Positions 43,051-51,836 are shown, counted from the first letter of the stretch. The stretch: DNA of 64,000 nt from Aminobacter aganoensis (GCF_014206975.1 NZ_JACHOU010000004.1:124001-188000), one strand, 5' to 3'. Numbers and translations are program-made. The notes: a model not told the origin generated them from the sequence alone.

Positions 43051-43890
43051 TTACCGCGACAGCAAGATCGCCGTGTCGCCGGATTGCAGGACGCTGCGCG
43101 TGACCCCGCCAAACAGGAATTCGCGCAGCCACGAATGGCTGTAGGCGCCCATCACCAGCAGGTCGGCGCCGGTCTGCACGACCTTGTTGTGGATGACGGC
43201 GTCGATGGTGTGGCCGCGTGACGCCTCGATGCTGACCGAAACCTTGGCGCCGTGGCGGGCGAAGGCAGAGGCGATTTCCGCGCCGGCGGCGTCGATGCTC
43301 TGGGCTGCCGTCTCGATGGGGTCGACGACCAGGATTTCGGTCTGGTCAGCCTCTAGGATGAAGGGCAGGGCGTCGAATGCGGCACGCGCCGCTTCGCGGC
43401 TGCCGTTCCAGGCCACCAGGACGCGCCGGAAGGTCGAGATCAATGGCGCCGAATGCGGCACCACCAGCACCGGCCGGCCCGCCTCGTAGATCAGGGAATC
43501 GATGTCTGCGGCAACCGAGTCCTTGGCCTCGGGCGTGCTCTGCGCGACGATGACCAGATCGGCGCAGCGCGCGCTTTCGACCCCCGAAAGGGCGCTGTCG
43601 CCCGAAAAACTCTCGAAGCTGCGCCACTCGAACGAGACACCGGCAGTTTCGATCCGGCCGAGGAACGCCTTCTGAACCTTTTCGGCGCGCTCCTTGCAGA
43701 GATCGGAATTGGCCTGGATGAACTCGGTGTCGGGAAAACCGACGGCCGTGGTGTAGGGCATGGCCAGCGCTTCGGCATGAACCCCGATGAGATGGCTTTC
43801 ATGCCGGTCGGCAAACGGAATGGCCACGTCGAGGACGCGGGCGGCGTCGCGCTCGCTCTGGATGATGGCAACGATTGTCTTGAACGGCAT
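43051..43890 (-). CDS. Universal stress protein, two tandem UspA domains
   Basis: A 279-residue protein with two UspA domains. The first starts FKTIVAIIQSERDAARVLDVAIPFADRHESHLIGVHAEA, the second FRRVLVAWNGSREAARAAFDALPFILEADQTEILVVD. The ATP-binding loop of the second is GAYSHSWLREFLFGGVTRSVL, with the G-x2-G-x9-G form partly kept. Tandem UspA proteins respond to starvation and low oxygen in many bacteria. A FixK/FNR-like box lies 71 bases upstream, fitting low-oxygen control. ATG 43890 has AGGAGGG upstream. Confidence 0.9.
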   Translation of the reverse strand: MPFKTIVAIIQSERDAARVLDVAIPFADRHESHLIGVHAEALAMPYTTAVGFPDTEFIQANSDLCKERAEKVQKAFLGRIETAGVSFEWRSFESFSGDSALSGVESARCADLVIVAQSTPEAKDSVAADIDSLIYEAGRPVLVVPHSAPLISTFRRVLVAWNGSREAARAAFDALPFILEADQTEILVVDPIETAAQSIDAAGAEIASAFARHGAKVSVSIEASRGHTIDAVIHNKVVQTGADLLVMGAYSHSWLREFLFGGVTRSVLQSGDTAILLSR

Positions 43891-43960
43891 GGCACCCTCC
43901 TTTGCACGGGCAGAAATCTGCTCAGCAAAGAAACACTATCATGCCGGTACTTGTTCCAAT

Positions 43961-43974
43961 GTGACTTGGATCAA
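43961..43974 (-). promoter_or_regulatory. FixK/FNR-type box upstream of the universal stress protein
   Basis: Read on the minus strand, TTGATCCAAGTCAC matches TTGAY-N4-RTCAA at nine of ten defined positions. Its centre lies about 78 bases before the start codon, leaving room for a promoter with the box near -41. Confidence 0.5.
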
Positions 43975-43993
43975 GTGTTCGGCATCAAGTCGT

Positions 43994-44734
43994 TCAGGCC
44001 GCTTTTGCTATGCCCTCAAGCATGGCCTCGATGGCATCGCGGGCGTGAAGCATCGCTTCCTCGGAGCGCGAGCGGACGACGAGCTCGGTCCAGAATTTGC
44101 CGTCGAGATATTTCGGGTAAGAGCCGATGATGGTGTCGGGGTGCGCCTTCTGGATCTCGCCGAGCGGGCCGCCGATCGTGCCTTCGCCATAGGGGCACTG
44201 AACCGTGGTCGACAGAAGCTTTGCCCCGGTCTTGAGCGTCGGCATGACGTTGTCGAGCATGGCCTGGAAGATCGAGGGCACGCCGGCCATGACATGGACG
44301 TTGCCGATGCGAAAGCCGGGCGCCACCGAGACCGGGTTCTCGATCAGCGCGGCGCCGCGCGGCATGCGCGCCATGCGCTTGCGCGCTTCGGAGAATTCCA
44401 GGCCGCGCGAGGCATAGTTGGCCTCCAGCAGGGCATAGGCGCGGGGCTCGTATTCGCACGGCAGGCCAAAGGCCCTGGAGATCGAGTCGGCGGTGATGTC
44501 GTCATGCGTCGGGCCGATGCCGCCTGTCGTGAAGACATAATCGTAGCGCGCGCGCACGGCATTGACGGCCGCGACGATCTCGTCCTCGTCGTCAGCTACG
44601 ATGCGGACTTCCCGCAGGTCGATGCCGACTGCCGTCATCATGTCGGCGAGATGGCCGATGTTCTTGTCCTTGGTGCGGCCGGACAAGATCTCGTCGCCGA
44701 TGACGACCATTGCTGCGGTGACGATGTCGGCCAT
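43994..44734 (-). CDS. CinA/MoaB-type competence-damage and molybdopterin-binding domain protein
   Basis: A 246-residue protein with the MoCF_biosynth fold of the CinA N-terminal domain: [43 protein letters not shown], then [24 protein letters not shown] and [13 protein letters not shown]. The C-terminal PncC (NMN deamidase) domain of full CinA is missing. In rhizobia this short form is usually annotated as molybdopterin-binding. CinA-type domains can act as ADP-ribose pyrophosphatases. ATG 44734 has AAGGAG at 8 bases. Confidence 0.86.
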   Translation of the reverse strand: MADIVTAAMVVIGDEILSGRTKDKNIGHLADMMTAVGIDLREVRIVADDEDEIVAAVNAVRARYDYVFTTGGIGPTHDDITADSISRAFGLPCEYEPRAYALLEANYASRGLEFSEARKRMARMPRGAALIENPVSVAPGFRIGNVHVMAGVPSIFQAMLDNVMPTLKTGAKLLSTTVQCPYGEGTIGGPLGEIQKAHPDTIIGSYPKYLDGKFWTELVVRSRSEEAMLHARDAIEAMLEGIAKAA

Positions 44735-44919
44735 TTCAGGGGCTCCTTTTGGACCGATCTCAGATACAGCCGCTCGCGCAAGCGGGCAATAGTCGCCATT
44801 TTGTGAACGATGCGTCACGCATTGGCCTGCTTTCATTGAACGGGCTTTGCATTACATCTCTCCCCAGACGCCAACCCAAGTGGCGCCGCGAGATTTTCCC
44901 GAGATTTTGGAGCGATGAA

Positions 44920-45549
44920 ATGGCTAAGATTCTTGTTCTCTATTATTCGAGCTGGGGCCACATGGAGCAGATGGCCAAGGCCGCTGCCGAAGGCGCGCGT
45001 GCTGCCGGCGCCGACGTGACCATCAAGCGCGTTCCCGAACTGGTTCCCGAGGCCGTGGCCAAGGCTGCCTACTACAAGCTCGACCAGGAAGCCGCGATCG
45101 CCGATCCGCTCGAACTGGCCGACTATGACGGCATCATCATCGGCACCGCTACCCGCTACGGCACCATGGCCTCGCAGATGAAGAACTTCCTCGACCAGAC
45201 CGGCCCGCTCTGGGCCAAGGGCGCGCTGCTCGACAAGGTCGGCTCGGTGATGGTTTCGACCGCGACCCAGCATGGCGGCGCGGAACTCGCGCTGATCAAC
45301 GCCCAGATCCACCTGCAGCACCACGGCATGGTCATCGTGCCGCTGTCCTATGCCTACCAGGGCCAGATGGGCAACGACGTGGTCCGTGGCGGCGCGCCTT
45401 ACGGCATGACCACCACCTCCGATGGCGACGGCTCGCGCCAGCCTTCGGCGCAGGAGCTCGAAGGCGCCCACTTCCAGGGCAAGCGCGTGGCCGAGATCGC
45501 CATCCGCCTGCACGGCAAGGGCTCGAATGCTGTCAAGGAAGTTGCCTAA
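44920..45549 (+). CDS. wrbA: NAD(P)H:quinone oxidoreductase, WrbA type
   Basis: A 209-residue flavodoxin-like FMN protein. The start [25 protein letters not shown] holds the phosphate-binding loop of the FMN site; [31 protein letters not shown] and [17 protein letters not shown] follow as in WrbA. It reduces quinones by two electrons, limiting radical formation. The length equals the family's. ATG 44920 has GGAG upstream, and a terminator closes it as a single-gene transcript. Confidence 0.93.
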   Translation: MAKILVLYYSSWGHMEQMAKAAAEGARAAGADVTIKRVPELVPEAVAKAAYYKLDQEAAIADPLELADYDGIIIGTATRYGTMASQMKNFLDQTGPLWAKGALLDKVGSVMVSTATQHGGAELALINAQIHLQHHGMVIVPLSYAYQGQMGNDVVRGGAPYGMTTTSDGDGSRQPSAQELEGAHFQGKRVAEIAIRLHGKGSNAVKEVA

Positions 45550-45576
45550 CAGCTTCGAATTGCACTGATTTTTGTG

Positions 45577-45604
45577 AACGGGCGGTTGCAAGGCCGCCCG
45601 TTTT
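45577..45604 (+). terminator. Intrinsic terminator of wrbA
   Basis: AACGGGCGG (45577-45585) pairs with CCGCCCGTT (45594-45602), running into TTTTG. It lies 28 bases after the wrbA stop. Confidence 0.85.
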
Positions 45605-45670
45605 GCATGTCACGGGCTTGAGCCTGCCTCGCGCGCCGCTAAGTTGCGGGCATTGCCTGCAGGAGGTTCG

Positions 45671-46663
45671 ATGGCGACCGTGACGACGATTTTCGGCTGG
45701 ATCGCCAGCCTCGCCTTCCTGGCGGTGGCCCTTGTCGGTGGCTATTTCGTGCTGGCGACGCGCAAGATCTCCACCCAGGCCGCGCGCGCAGTGCCGGCTA
45801 TCGGCAAGTTTCTGCCGCTTGGCGCTCACCGCATCCATTATGTCGAGCAGGGCGAGGGCAGGCCGATCCTGTTCGTCCACGGGCTCGGCGCCCAGCTGCA
45901 CCACTTCCGCCAGCCGCTGTTTCCGGAACTGGCCGGTTTCCGGCTGATCGCGCTCGACCGGCCGGGTTCGGGTTACTCCTCGCGTCCTAGCGGATTTTCG
46001 GGCCGCCTGACCGAGCAGGCCGCGCTGATCGCGCGCTTCATCGCCGAACTCGGGCTGGAGCAGCCACTGGTCGTCGGCCATTCGCTCGGCGGTGCCGTGG
46101 CACTGGCACTGGCGGAGAACCACTCCGAGTCAGTTTCCGGACTGGTGCTGCTGTCACCGCTGACGCATCTCGAAGATGAGCTGCGGCCTGAATTCAGGTC
46201 GCTCTACATCAAGTCGGCACTGCGGCGCCGGATCATTGCCGAGACCGTGGCGATACCGGCGAGCCTGAAATATGCGTCGCAGACGCTGGCCTTCCTGTTT
46301 TCGCCGCAGGCGGCGCCAAAGGACTACGGCACGGCAGGCGGTGGTTTTGCCGGGCTCAGGCCGAGCCATTTCTACGCCACGTCGGCCGACATGGTGGCGA
46401 TCGAGAGCGATCTCGGCGCGGTCGAGGCCAGATATGCCGAACTGAAGCTGCCCGTCGGCGTGATGTTCGGCACCGCCGACCGCGTGCTCGACCACCGGCT
46501 TCATGGCGCGCCGCTGGCCGAGCGCATCGACAACCTCGAACTCGACCTGGTCGAGGGCATGGGGCACATGCCGCAATTCGTCGAGCCGAAGCGGGTCGCG
46601 GGGCTGATCCGGCGCATCGCGGCCAAGGCGTTTGCCGCTCCGGTCGACAAAGCTACGGGATAG
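45671..46663 (+). CDS. Membrane-anchored alpha/beta hydrolase
   Basis: A 330-residue alpha/beta hydrolase with an N-terminal hydrophobic helix (TIFGWIASLAFLAVALVGGYFVLA) that anchors it in the inner membrane. The catalytic elbow is VGHSLGG, the oxyanion loop FVHGLGAQLHHF, the acid probably in GTADRVLD, and the histidine in GMGHMPQFVEP. ATG 45671 has AGGAGG just upstream. The substrate is unknown. Confidence 0.85.
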   Translation: MATVTTIFGWIASLAFLAVALVGGYFVLATRKISTQAARAVPAIGKFLPLGAHRIHYVEQGEGRPILFVHGLGAQLHHFRQPLFPELAGFRLIALDRPGSGYSSRPSGFSGRLTEQAALIARFIAELGLEQPLVVGHSLGGAVALALAENHSESVSGLVLLSPLTHLEDELRPEFRSLYIKSALRRRIIAETVAIPASLKYASQTLAFLFSPQAAPKDYGTAGGGFAGLRPSHFYATSADMVAIESDLGAVEARYAELKLPVGVMFGTADRVLDHRLHGAPLAERIDNLELDLVEGMGHMPQFVEPKRVAGLIRRIAAKAFAAPVDKATG

Positions 46664-46702
46664 TGCTGCTCATTGGGGGCACGCCAGCGATGGTGCTGGC
46701 AG

Positions 46703-46942
46703 CTAGTCGGAAACCTCGGTGTCCGGCCTGTCGTCGCCCTTGGCGAGCTCGTCATGCCAGCGGCCGTCCCGGTCCTCGTACTGGATGCCGTCCGTGGAGC
46801 CGGCGACACGCTGCTCTGCCGCCGCCGTCTCTGCGGCGCGGAGGGCGTGTTCGTGCGTCGGGAAGGTTTCCGAAAAGGTGTCGCCGACCTTGTAGGCCCA
46901 GCCACCGTCGTGCTGGACGACTTCATAGACGAGCTTTGCCAT
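46703..46942 (-). CDS. DUF2188 domain protein
   Basis: A 79-residue protein: VYEVVQHDGGWAYKVGDTFSETFPTHEHALRAAETAAAEQRV followed by an acidic tail. The QHDGGWAYKVGD and THEHALRAA pattern is DUF2188, a small beta-alpha fold of unknown role in alphaproteobacteria. It follows the DUF982 gene with a one-base overlap (TAATG), so the two are translated together. GAGGAA lies before the start. Confidence 0.75.
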   Translation of the reverse strand: MAKLVYEVVQHDGGWAYKVGDTFSETFPTHEHALRAAETAAAEQRVAGSTDGIQYEDRDGRWHDELAKGDDRPDTEVSD

Positions 46943-47214
46943 TATTGTTCCTCGCTGCATGACGATGCCGCTATCGGCACCTCTGCTTCCATCGCCACCT
47001 CGACGAAGGCCCGCCGCGCATCCTCGGACGGGCGTTGCCCCTCGAGCACCTTCAGGCATGTCAGGACGGCGTTGCGGTGACGCGGGCCCCGGCTCAGCGG
47101 CCAGGCAGTCACCAGGCATTCGGCCGCGTCGCGCGCACCCGTGATGTGGCGGTAGTTTCCGGCGCGGCCGAGTTCAACGACGATCGGGCGCGCAAAGGAT
47201 GTCGAGGCGGCCAT
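46942..47214 (-). CDS. DUF982 domain protein
   Basis: A 90-residue protein with the DUF982 pattern: a strand/helix start (PIVVELGRAGNYRHITGARDAAECLVTAWPLSRGPRHRNAVLTCLKVLEGQRPSEDARRAFVEVAMEA, of which GARDAAECLVTAWP is the core). DUF982 is a family of short rhizobial proteins often found in many copies and of unknown function. The stop overlaps the start of the DUF2188 gene by one base. Confidence 0.8.
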   Translation of the reverse strand: MAASTSFARPIVVELGRAGNYRHITGARDAAECLVTAWPLSRGPRHRNAVLTCLKVLEGQRPSEDARRAFVEVAMEAEVPIAASSCSEEQ

Positions 47215-47290
47215 GCCGGCTCAAACGTTGGCCATCGCATTTGGTTGCATGCCGCGTTGCGGCTTGTGGCTCTGCCGGCGATTTAGGCTG

Positions 47291-47407
47291 TCAGAGCGGC
47301 ACGATCGCCAGTATCACCCAGGCGCCGCAGATGGCGGCTGCAAGGCCGAAACAGGCGTTACGATGCTTTTCCCAAAAGTATGGTGCGCGTTCCCAATTGT
47401 AGTGCAT
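47291..47407 (-). CDS. Small 38-residue membrane protein, hypothetical
   Basis: A 38-residue open frame: an N-terminal aromatic and basic segment (MHYNWERAPYFWEKHRN) followed by a hydrophobic helix (ACFGLAAAICGAWVILAIV). GGGGAG lies 8 bases before the ATG. The composition is typical of small inner-membrane proteins, which argues that it is translated. It is upstream of the DUF982/DUF2188 pair on the same strand. Confidence 0.45.
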   Translation of the reverse strand: MHYNWERAPYFWEKHRNACFGLAAAICGAWVILAIVPL

Positions 47408-47594
47408 TACGCAACTCCCCACTCACTCCCACCCGGTGAAGTTGTATTTCAGTGTGAAATATTCTGCAATTTTTCGGTGTGGTGTTGACGTTACGAAAGC
47501 ACGTGGCCGTGGCAATTATGTCACGGAACCTCGGCTGCCAGTCGCGCCGGCGCCGGATGCACGCCTGGAAAGGTGAAATTGCGGGGCATTTTGC

Positions 47595-47679
47595 TGGTGC
47601 GGACGGCGGGGATCGAACCCGCATAGCCTAGGCTGAGGGATTTTAAGTCCCTTGCGTCTACCAGTTCCGCCACGTCCGC
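47595..47679 (-). tRNA. tRNA-Leu (anticodon TAA)
   Basis: On the minus strand the acceptor stem GCGGACG pairs with CGTCCGC, and the 3' end carries an encoded ACCA. The anticodon loop reads CTTAAAATC around TAA, the T-arm GGTTCGATCC, and a short variable arm is present as expected of a class II leucine tRNA. No integrase or attachment-site duplication is seen on either side. Confidence 0.95.
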
Positions 47680-47935
47680 TTGCTAGTCGTTTCAACTACT
47701 TAGGCGATTTCGTCAACTGGCGTTGTGCGGGCCCGAAAATCGGTTGTGCAAATCGCGGTCCGTTGTCATTCGCAGCAGCCGGAGGGAACACTCACTCAAC
47801 TGAAGATCAGCTTGGCCGTTTCAGTGGTCGAGCGGGAAAAAAATCCGGCAAAAATTTAGTATCAGGAAACTAAGTTGCCTCTTGTTGATCTGTCGGCTAT
47901 TCAGAACTGTCTGATTAGAACGGGAGACCTTTACC

Positions 47936-48292
47936 ATGACACGCAAGACTGTCCTGAAGTTCGGCAAAGTGGAAAATGCCGATGCCAATGATCTGCCGGG
48001 TTGGGTGGTGGTCGAAGGAAAGCCGACGATGAAGACCGCCGTCCAGCACAAGACCCAGGACGGCAAGGTCCTGTCGGGAACATGGCAGGCGACCCCAGGC
48101 ACCTACCATGCCAGCTACACGGACTATGAGTTCGTCCACATGATCTCGGGCCGCATCATTATCACGCCGGACGGCGGCGAGCCGGTCGAGGTCGGTCCGG
48201 GCGACGCATTCGTCGTCGAAGCGGATTTCAAGGGCACCTGGAAGATCATCGAGCCGGTGACGAAGCACTTCGTGGTCACCGTCGGATCGTAA
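47936..48292 (+). CDS. Cupin domain protein
   Basis: A 118-residue single cupin of the RmlC-like fold (Cupin_3-like, DUF861): WQATPGTYHASYTDYEFVHMISGRIIITPDGGEPVEVGPGDAFVVEADFKGTWKIIEPVTKHFVV, of which FVHMISGRIIITPDGG is the first motif. The usual His/Glu metal set is incomplete, as in many ureidoglycine- or unknown-type cupins. It is flanked by the tRNA and a low-complexity protein. Its ligand is unknown. Confidence 0.82.
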   Translation: MTRKTVLKFGKVENADANDLPGWVVVEGKPTMKTAVQHKTQDGKVLSGTWQATPGTYHASYTDYEFVHMISGRIIITPDGGEPVEVGPGDAFVVEADFKGTWKIIEPVTKHFVVTVGS

Positions 48293-48308
48293 CGACGCGC
48301 AGTCGCGA

Positions 48309-48350
48309 GCCGGGCGATCTTGCAAGCCCGGCAAGCGCTTGCGGTTATTT
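48309..48350 (+). terminator. Probable terminator after the cupin gene
   Basis: GCCGGGC (48309-48315) pairs with GCCCGGC (48326-48332); a second palindrome GCAAGCGCTTGC follows and the sequence runs into TTATTTTG. It may serve the convergent gene too. Confidence 0.45.
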
Positions 48351-48545
48351 TGTATCGTTGAAATCGAGCGGCGGCGATTGCGTCGCCGCTTTTGTTTTCG
48401 GCGCCTTGCGGGCCGGTTTCCTGGTGGCTTTTGGCGCGGCGGCTTCCCCTGCTTCCTGCGCTGCCAAAGGGGCTGACGGTGCTGCCTTGGCAGGCGCAGG
48501 TTTCGCCGCGACCGGGGCCGCCTTTGCCGTGAACTTGATTGCCAT
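48345..48545 (-). CDS. Small Ala/Lys/Pro-rich protein
   Basis: A 66-residue basic protein, MAIKFTAKAAPVAAKPAPAK at the start and ending PPLDFNDTK, with repeated AK/AP units like the tails of histone H1-type proteins. It may bind DNA or be a disordered linker. The composition is unlike a random reading frame, yet there is no motif. An upstream in-frame ATG would add 20 unconvincing residues. Confidence 0.5.
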   Translation of the reverse strand: MAIKFTAKAAPVAAKPAPAKAAPSAPLAAQEAGEAAAPKATRKPARKAPKTKAATQSPPLDFNDTK

Positions 48546-48706
48546 GCTGGATATCCGCCGTTGCCTGGCCGCGCGAGTCGGCGGCTTCGGCTCTCCATAC
48601 ACCATTTGACGGCCTGGGGGCGGGAAGCGCGCTGGTGATGCCGACGCACGGCAGCAAGCCGCACGCTGCTGGTGCGTGAGACTTGCCGGCGAGCCGTGCG
48701 GAAATC

Positions 48707-49555
48707 CTATTTCTGGTCGATGAAGGCCAGCACCGACTTGTTGTACTCGTCAGGCGCCTGCAGCATGGCGAAATGGCTGGCATCCGGCAGGATGATCAGC
48801 TTGGCGCCGGGTATGGCGGATGCCATGTCGTCGGTGTGCTGGCGCTTGATCGCCTCGTCATGATCGCCGGTGACAATGGCCGTTGGCACGGTGATCTTGC
48901 CGAGTTGTTCCTTGGTCCAGTTGGGCTGCGTTTTCCACATCTCGCTGATCTGCGCGACGAATGCGTCGTACTGGTCCGGCGTCTTCGACAAGCGGCGATA
49001 GTCATTGCCGGAGCGCTCGATATAGGCGCCGAAGGTCTTGTTGGTTTCGACGCCTGGGTCGACACCGTCGGTGGTGACGTTTGCCGCGTGGGCATAGAGC
49101 CTGGTCAGTCGTTCCGGGTGCTTCATGGCGATGTCGAGGCCGATGATGCCGCCGTCGCTCCAGCCAACGAGTGCCGTCTTGTCGATCTTGAGGTGGTCGA
49201 GCAGGGCCAGATAGTCGGAGGCCATCAGTTCGTAGCCGAAGGGTTGGGCGTCGCGTGTCGAGCGGCCATGGCCGCGGCTGTCGGCGACGATCACCTTGTG
49301 GCTCTTGGCAAGTTCCGCGACCTGGCTCGACCAGATGTCGGCATGGCCGAGGCCGCCATGGATGAGCAGGACTGGATCGCCGGCGCCATACACGGCGTAG
49401 TACATCTCGATGCCGTTGACCTTGGCATAGCCGCTTTCGTCGGCCTTTGGCATCGGAGCCGGGTCCGGCAAGGCCAGCCATCGTTCTTCTGCGCCGGCAG
49501 GCCAGGCTGACAGGGCGAAAAAGGCAACAATCAATGCAGACCACAAAGTACGCAT
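48707..49555 (-). CDS. Exported alpha/beta hydrolase, related to the one at 13.2 kb
   Basis: A 282-residue alpha/beta hydrolase with a signal peptide (MRTLWSALIVAFFALSAWPAGAEE). The oxyanion loop is LLIHGGLGHADIW, the nucleophile elbow VGWSDGG, the acid lies in TGDHDEAI and the histidine in DASHFAMLQ. Its layout (VNGIEMYYAVYGAGDP, HGGLG) is close to the protein at 13205, suggesting paralogues. The substrate is unknown. Confidence 0.83.
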   Translation of the reverse strand: MRTLWSALIVAFFALSAWPAGAEERWLALPDPAPMPKADESGYAKVNGIEMYYAVYGAGDPVLLIHGGLGHADIWSSQVAELAKSHKVIVADSRGHGRSTRDAQPFGYELMASDYLALLDHLKIDKTALVGWSDGGIIGLDIAMKHPERLTRLYAHAANVTTDGVDPGVETNKTFGAYIERSGNDYRRLSKTPDQYDAFVAQISEMWKTQPNWTKEQLGKITVPTAIVTGDHDEAIKRQHTDDMASAIPGAKLIILPDASHFAMLQAPDEYNKSVLAFIDQK

Positions 49556-49600
49556 CACCGCCTCCGTTGGACGAGCGCGCCAAGTCACTGCCTTTGCTCC

Positions 49601-49632
49601 GAAAAAGTCAACGGGCGGAAAGTCCGCCCGTT
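49601..49632 (-). terminator. Intrinsic terminator of the tctCBA operon
   Basis: On the minus strand AACGGGCGGA pairs with TCCGCCCGTT over a 3-base loop and is followed by GACTTTTTC. It lies about 30 bases after the tctA stop. Confidence 0.85.
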
Positions 49633-49661
49633 GTTCTTTCGCGAAAGTATGCGTGGAGCGC

Positions 49662-51170
49662 CTATTCCTCTTCGACGAAGACTTCGTCGCGCTTCTTGCG
49701 CACCGCCGGCAACAGCACGACGATCAGCACGGCGGCTGCGAGCGCCAGCAGGATGGCGCTGATCGGGCGGGTGACGAAGGTGGTCGGATCGCCACGCGAC
49801 AGGATCATGGCGCGGCGCAGGTTCTCCTCAAGCAGCGGGCCGAGCACGAAGCCGAGCAGCAGTGGCGCGGGCTCGCAGCGCAGCTTGACCAGCGCGTAGC
49901 CGATCAGGCCGAAGAAGGCGACGGCATAGAGGTCGAAGACGTTGGAGTTGACGCTGTAGACGCCGATGGCACAGAACGCCATGATGATCGGGAACAGCAC
50001 GTAGTAGGGCACGGTCAGAAGCTTCACCCACAGCCCGATCAGCGGCAGGTTGAGCACGATCAGCATCAAATTGCCGATCCACATCGAGGCGATGATGCCC
50101 CAGAACAGCGCCGGCTGTTCGGTCGCGACGTTGGGGCCGGGCACGATGCCCTGGATGATCATCGCGCCGATCATCAGCGCCATGACCGGGTTGGCCGGGA
50201 TGCCGAGCGTCAGCATCGGGATGAACGACGTTTGCGCACCGGCATTGTTGGCCGATTCCGGACCGGCAACACCGGCGACTGCACCCTTGCCGAACTCTTC
50301 GGGGTGCTTGGAAACGCGCTTTTCCACGGTGTAGGAGGCGAAGGCCGCGAGGATCGCGCCGCCGCCCGGCAGGATGCCCAGCGCCGAGCCGATGGCCGTG
50401 CCGCGCAGGATGGGCGCTGCCATTTCGCGGAAATCCTGGCGCGTCGGCATCAGGCCCGAGACCTTGGCCATCAGCACTTCGCGGGTCTTTTCGCTTTCGA
50501 GGTTGCGCAGGATTTCGGCGACGCCGAAGACGCCGACCGCGACCGCGACGAAGTTGAGCCCGTCGGCATATTCGCGGATGCCGAGCGTGAAGCGCGGCGT
50601 GCCGGTGTAGATGTCGGTGCCGACGAGGCCGAGCAGCAGGCCCAGAACCACCATGGCCAGGGCCTTGATGACCGAGCCATGGGCGAGTGCGATCGACGAT
50701 ACGAGGCCGACGACCATCAGCGAGAAATATTCGGCCGCTCCGAACTGCAGGGCGATGGCCGTCAGCGGCGGGGCGAAGATCGCGACGAGGAAGGTCGAGA
50801 CCGTGCCGGCGAAGAAGGAGCCGATGGCCGCGATGGCAAGTGCTGCCCCGGCGCGGCCCTTTCGGGCCATCTGGTAGCCGTCGATGGCGGTCACTGCGGA
50901 CGAGGATTCGCCCGGCATGTTGATCAGGATGGCGGTGGTCGAACCGCCATATTGCGCGCCGTAGTAGATGCCGGCGAGCATGATCAGCGACGAGACCGGA
51001 TCGCCGATCTGGAAGGTGATCGGCAACAGCATGGCGATCGTTGCCGTGGCGCCGATGCCGGGCAGCACGCCGATGAGCGTCCCGAGCAGCACGCCGATCA
51101 GGCAGAAGCCGAGATTGTAAAGCGTCGAGGCGGTCGAGAAGCCGAGCGCGAGATTGTCGAAGAGTTCCAT
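49662..51170 (-). CDS. tctA: Tripartite tricarboxylate transporter, large membrane subunit TctA
   Basis: A 502-residue polytopic membrane protein with about twelve helices. Marks of the family are GVLLGTLIGVLPGIGATATIAMLLPITF near 30-60, IYYGAQYGGSTTAILINMPGESSSAVTAIDGYQMARKG near 70-105 and LPGGGAILAAF near 275. It forms the transport channel with TctB for a carboxylate brought by TctC. The three genes lie in order tctC-tctB-tctA on the minus strand, ending in a strong terminator. Confidence 0.93.
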   Translation of the reverse strand: MELFDNLALGFSTASTLYNLGFCLIGVLLGTLIGVLPGIGATATIAMLLPITFQIGDPVSSLIMLAGIYYGAQYGGSTTAILINMPGESSSAVTAIDGYQMARKGRAGAALAIAAIGSFFAGTVSTFLVAIFAPPLTAIALQFGAAEYFSLMVVGLVSSIALAHGSVIKALAMVVLGLLLGLVGTDIYTGTPRFTLGIREYADGLNFVAVAVGVFGVAEILRNLESEKTREVLMAKVSGLMPTRQDFREMAAPILRGTAIGSALGILPGGGAILAAFASYTVEKRVSKHPEEFGKGAVAGVAGPESANNAGAQTSFIPMLTLGIPANPVMALMIGAMIIQGIVPGPNVATEQPALFWGIIASMWIGNLMLIVLNLPLIGLWVKLLTVPYYVLFPIIMAFCAIGVYSVNSNVFDLYAVAFFGLIGYALVKLRCEPAPLLLGFVLGPLLEENLRRAMILSRGDPTTFVTRPISAILLALAAAVLIVVLLPAVRKKRDEVFVEEE

Positions 51171-51180
51171 CTCATCCCCC

Positions 51181-51642
51181 TCAGAACGGCAGCCAGGGGC
51201 CGAAGCGCTGGAACGGCAGGCCGAGCGCGTAGCTGAATACGACGACCGAAAACAGCGTCACGCCGGCGGCAAGCAGCACGGCGGCGAGCGGCTTCATCCG
51301 GGTCGAGGCGAAGGCGGCGATCAGGCAGGTGAGGAAGATCGACGGCACGAAGCCGAGGCCGCGTACGGTGAGGCCGAAGAAGACCGGCGCCGGCAGGATG
51401 AAGGCCATGCCGCGCCAGGCGATCGGGCCGATCGGCTCGCCGGCGACGCGGGTGGCCTGGACGACGACGATGAGCCCGAGCAGGATCAGCACCAGCGCGA
51501 GCACGAGCGGGAAGTAGCCCGGTCCCATGCGGAAGGTGGTGCCGAGCTCGAGGCCCAGCGCCTGGATGGCGAAGAAGGCACCGGTGGCGACGAAAATCGC
51601 ACCGCAGGCGCCGTTGGTGGGATCGATGGAAAGCTTGTTCAT
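51181..51642 (-). CDS. tctB: Tripartite tricarboxylate transporter, small membrane subunit TctB
   Basis: A 153-residue membrane protein with four helices (for example GAIFVATGAFFAIQALGLELG, LVLALVLILLGLIVVVQATRV). It has the usual TctB length. It begins at ATG 51642, 11 bases before tctA on the other side. An upstream in-frame ATG would add a hydrophilic stretch that includes repeat sequence and is rejected. Confidence 0.88.
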   Translation of the reverse strand: MNKLSIDPTNGACGAIFVATGAFFAIQALGLELGTTFRMGPGYFPLVLALVLILLGLIVVVQATRVAGEPIGPIAWRGMAFILPAPVFFGLTVRGLGFVPSIFLTCLIAAFASTRMKPLAAVLLAAGVTLFSVVVFSYALGLPFQRFGPWLPF

Positions 51643-51702
51643 GGTTGCCCTCTCTGGGGATCCATCAGGAAGCGCCCCCACGGTTGGCCGCTTTGCGGCC
51701 AC

Positions 51703-51800
51703 TTTCTCCCACTTGAGGAGAAGAGGAAGGCGCCTGCGCCGACAGTCTCCTCTCCCAACGGGGAGAGGCGGCCGAGCGTAGCGGAGGCCGGGTGAGGGGC
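51703..51800. repeat. Rhizobial intergenic repeat between tctC and tctB
   Basis: A block of TTCTCCCACTTGAGGAGAA, then TCTCCTCTCCCAACGGGGAGA and a GGCCGGGTGAGGGG tail. It fills most of the 194-base gap inside the operon and could form a hairpin that lowers tctB and tctA expression relative to tctC. Confidence 0.65.
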
Positions 51801-51836
51801 CGGGTCTCTCAACCCAGCCCCGTTGGACCCTTCAGC

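Noticed and set aside
47408-47940. Integration site of a genomic island at the tRNA-Leu gene
   Set aside because: No integrase, no duplicated tRNA 3' end and no change in gene style on either side.
49653-51236. A 527-codon plus-strand frame opposite tctA
   Set aside because: His/Gln/Asp/Arg-rich shadow sequence without domains; TctA signatures are clear on the minus strand.
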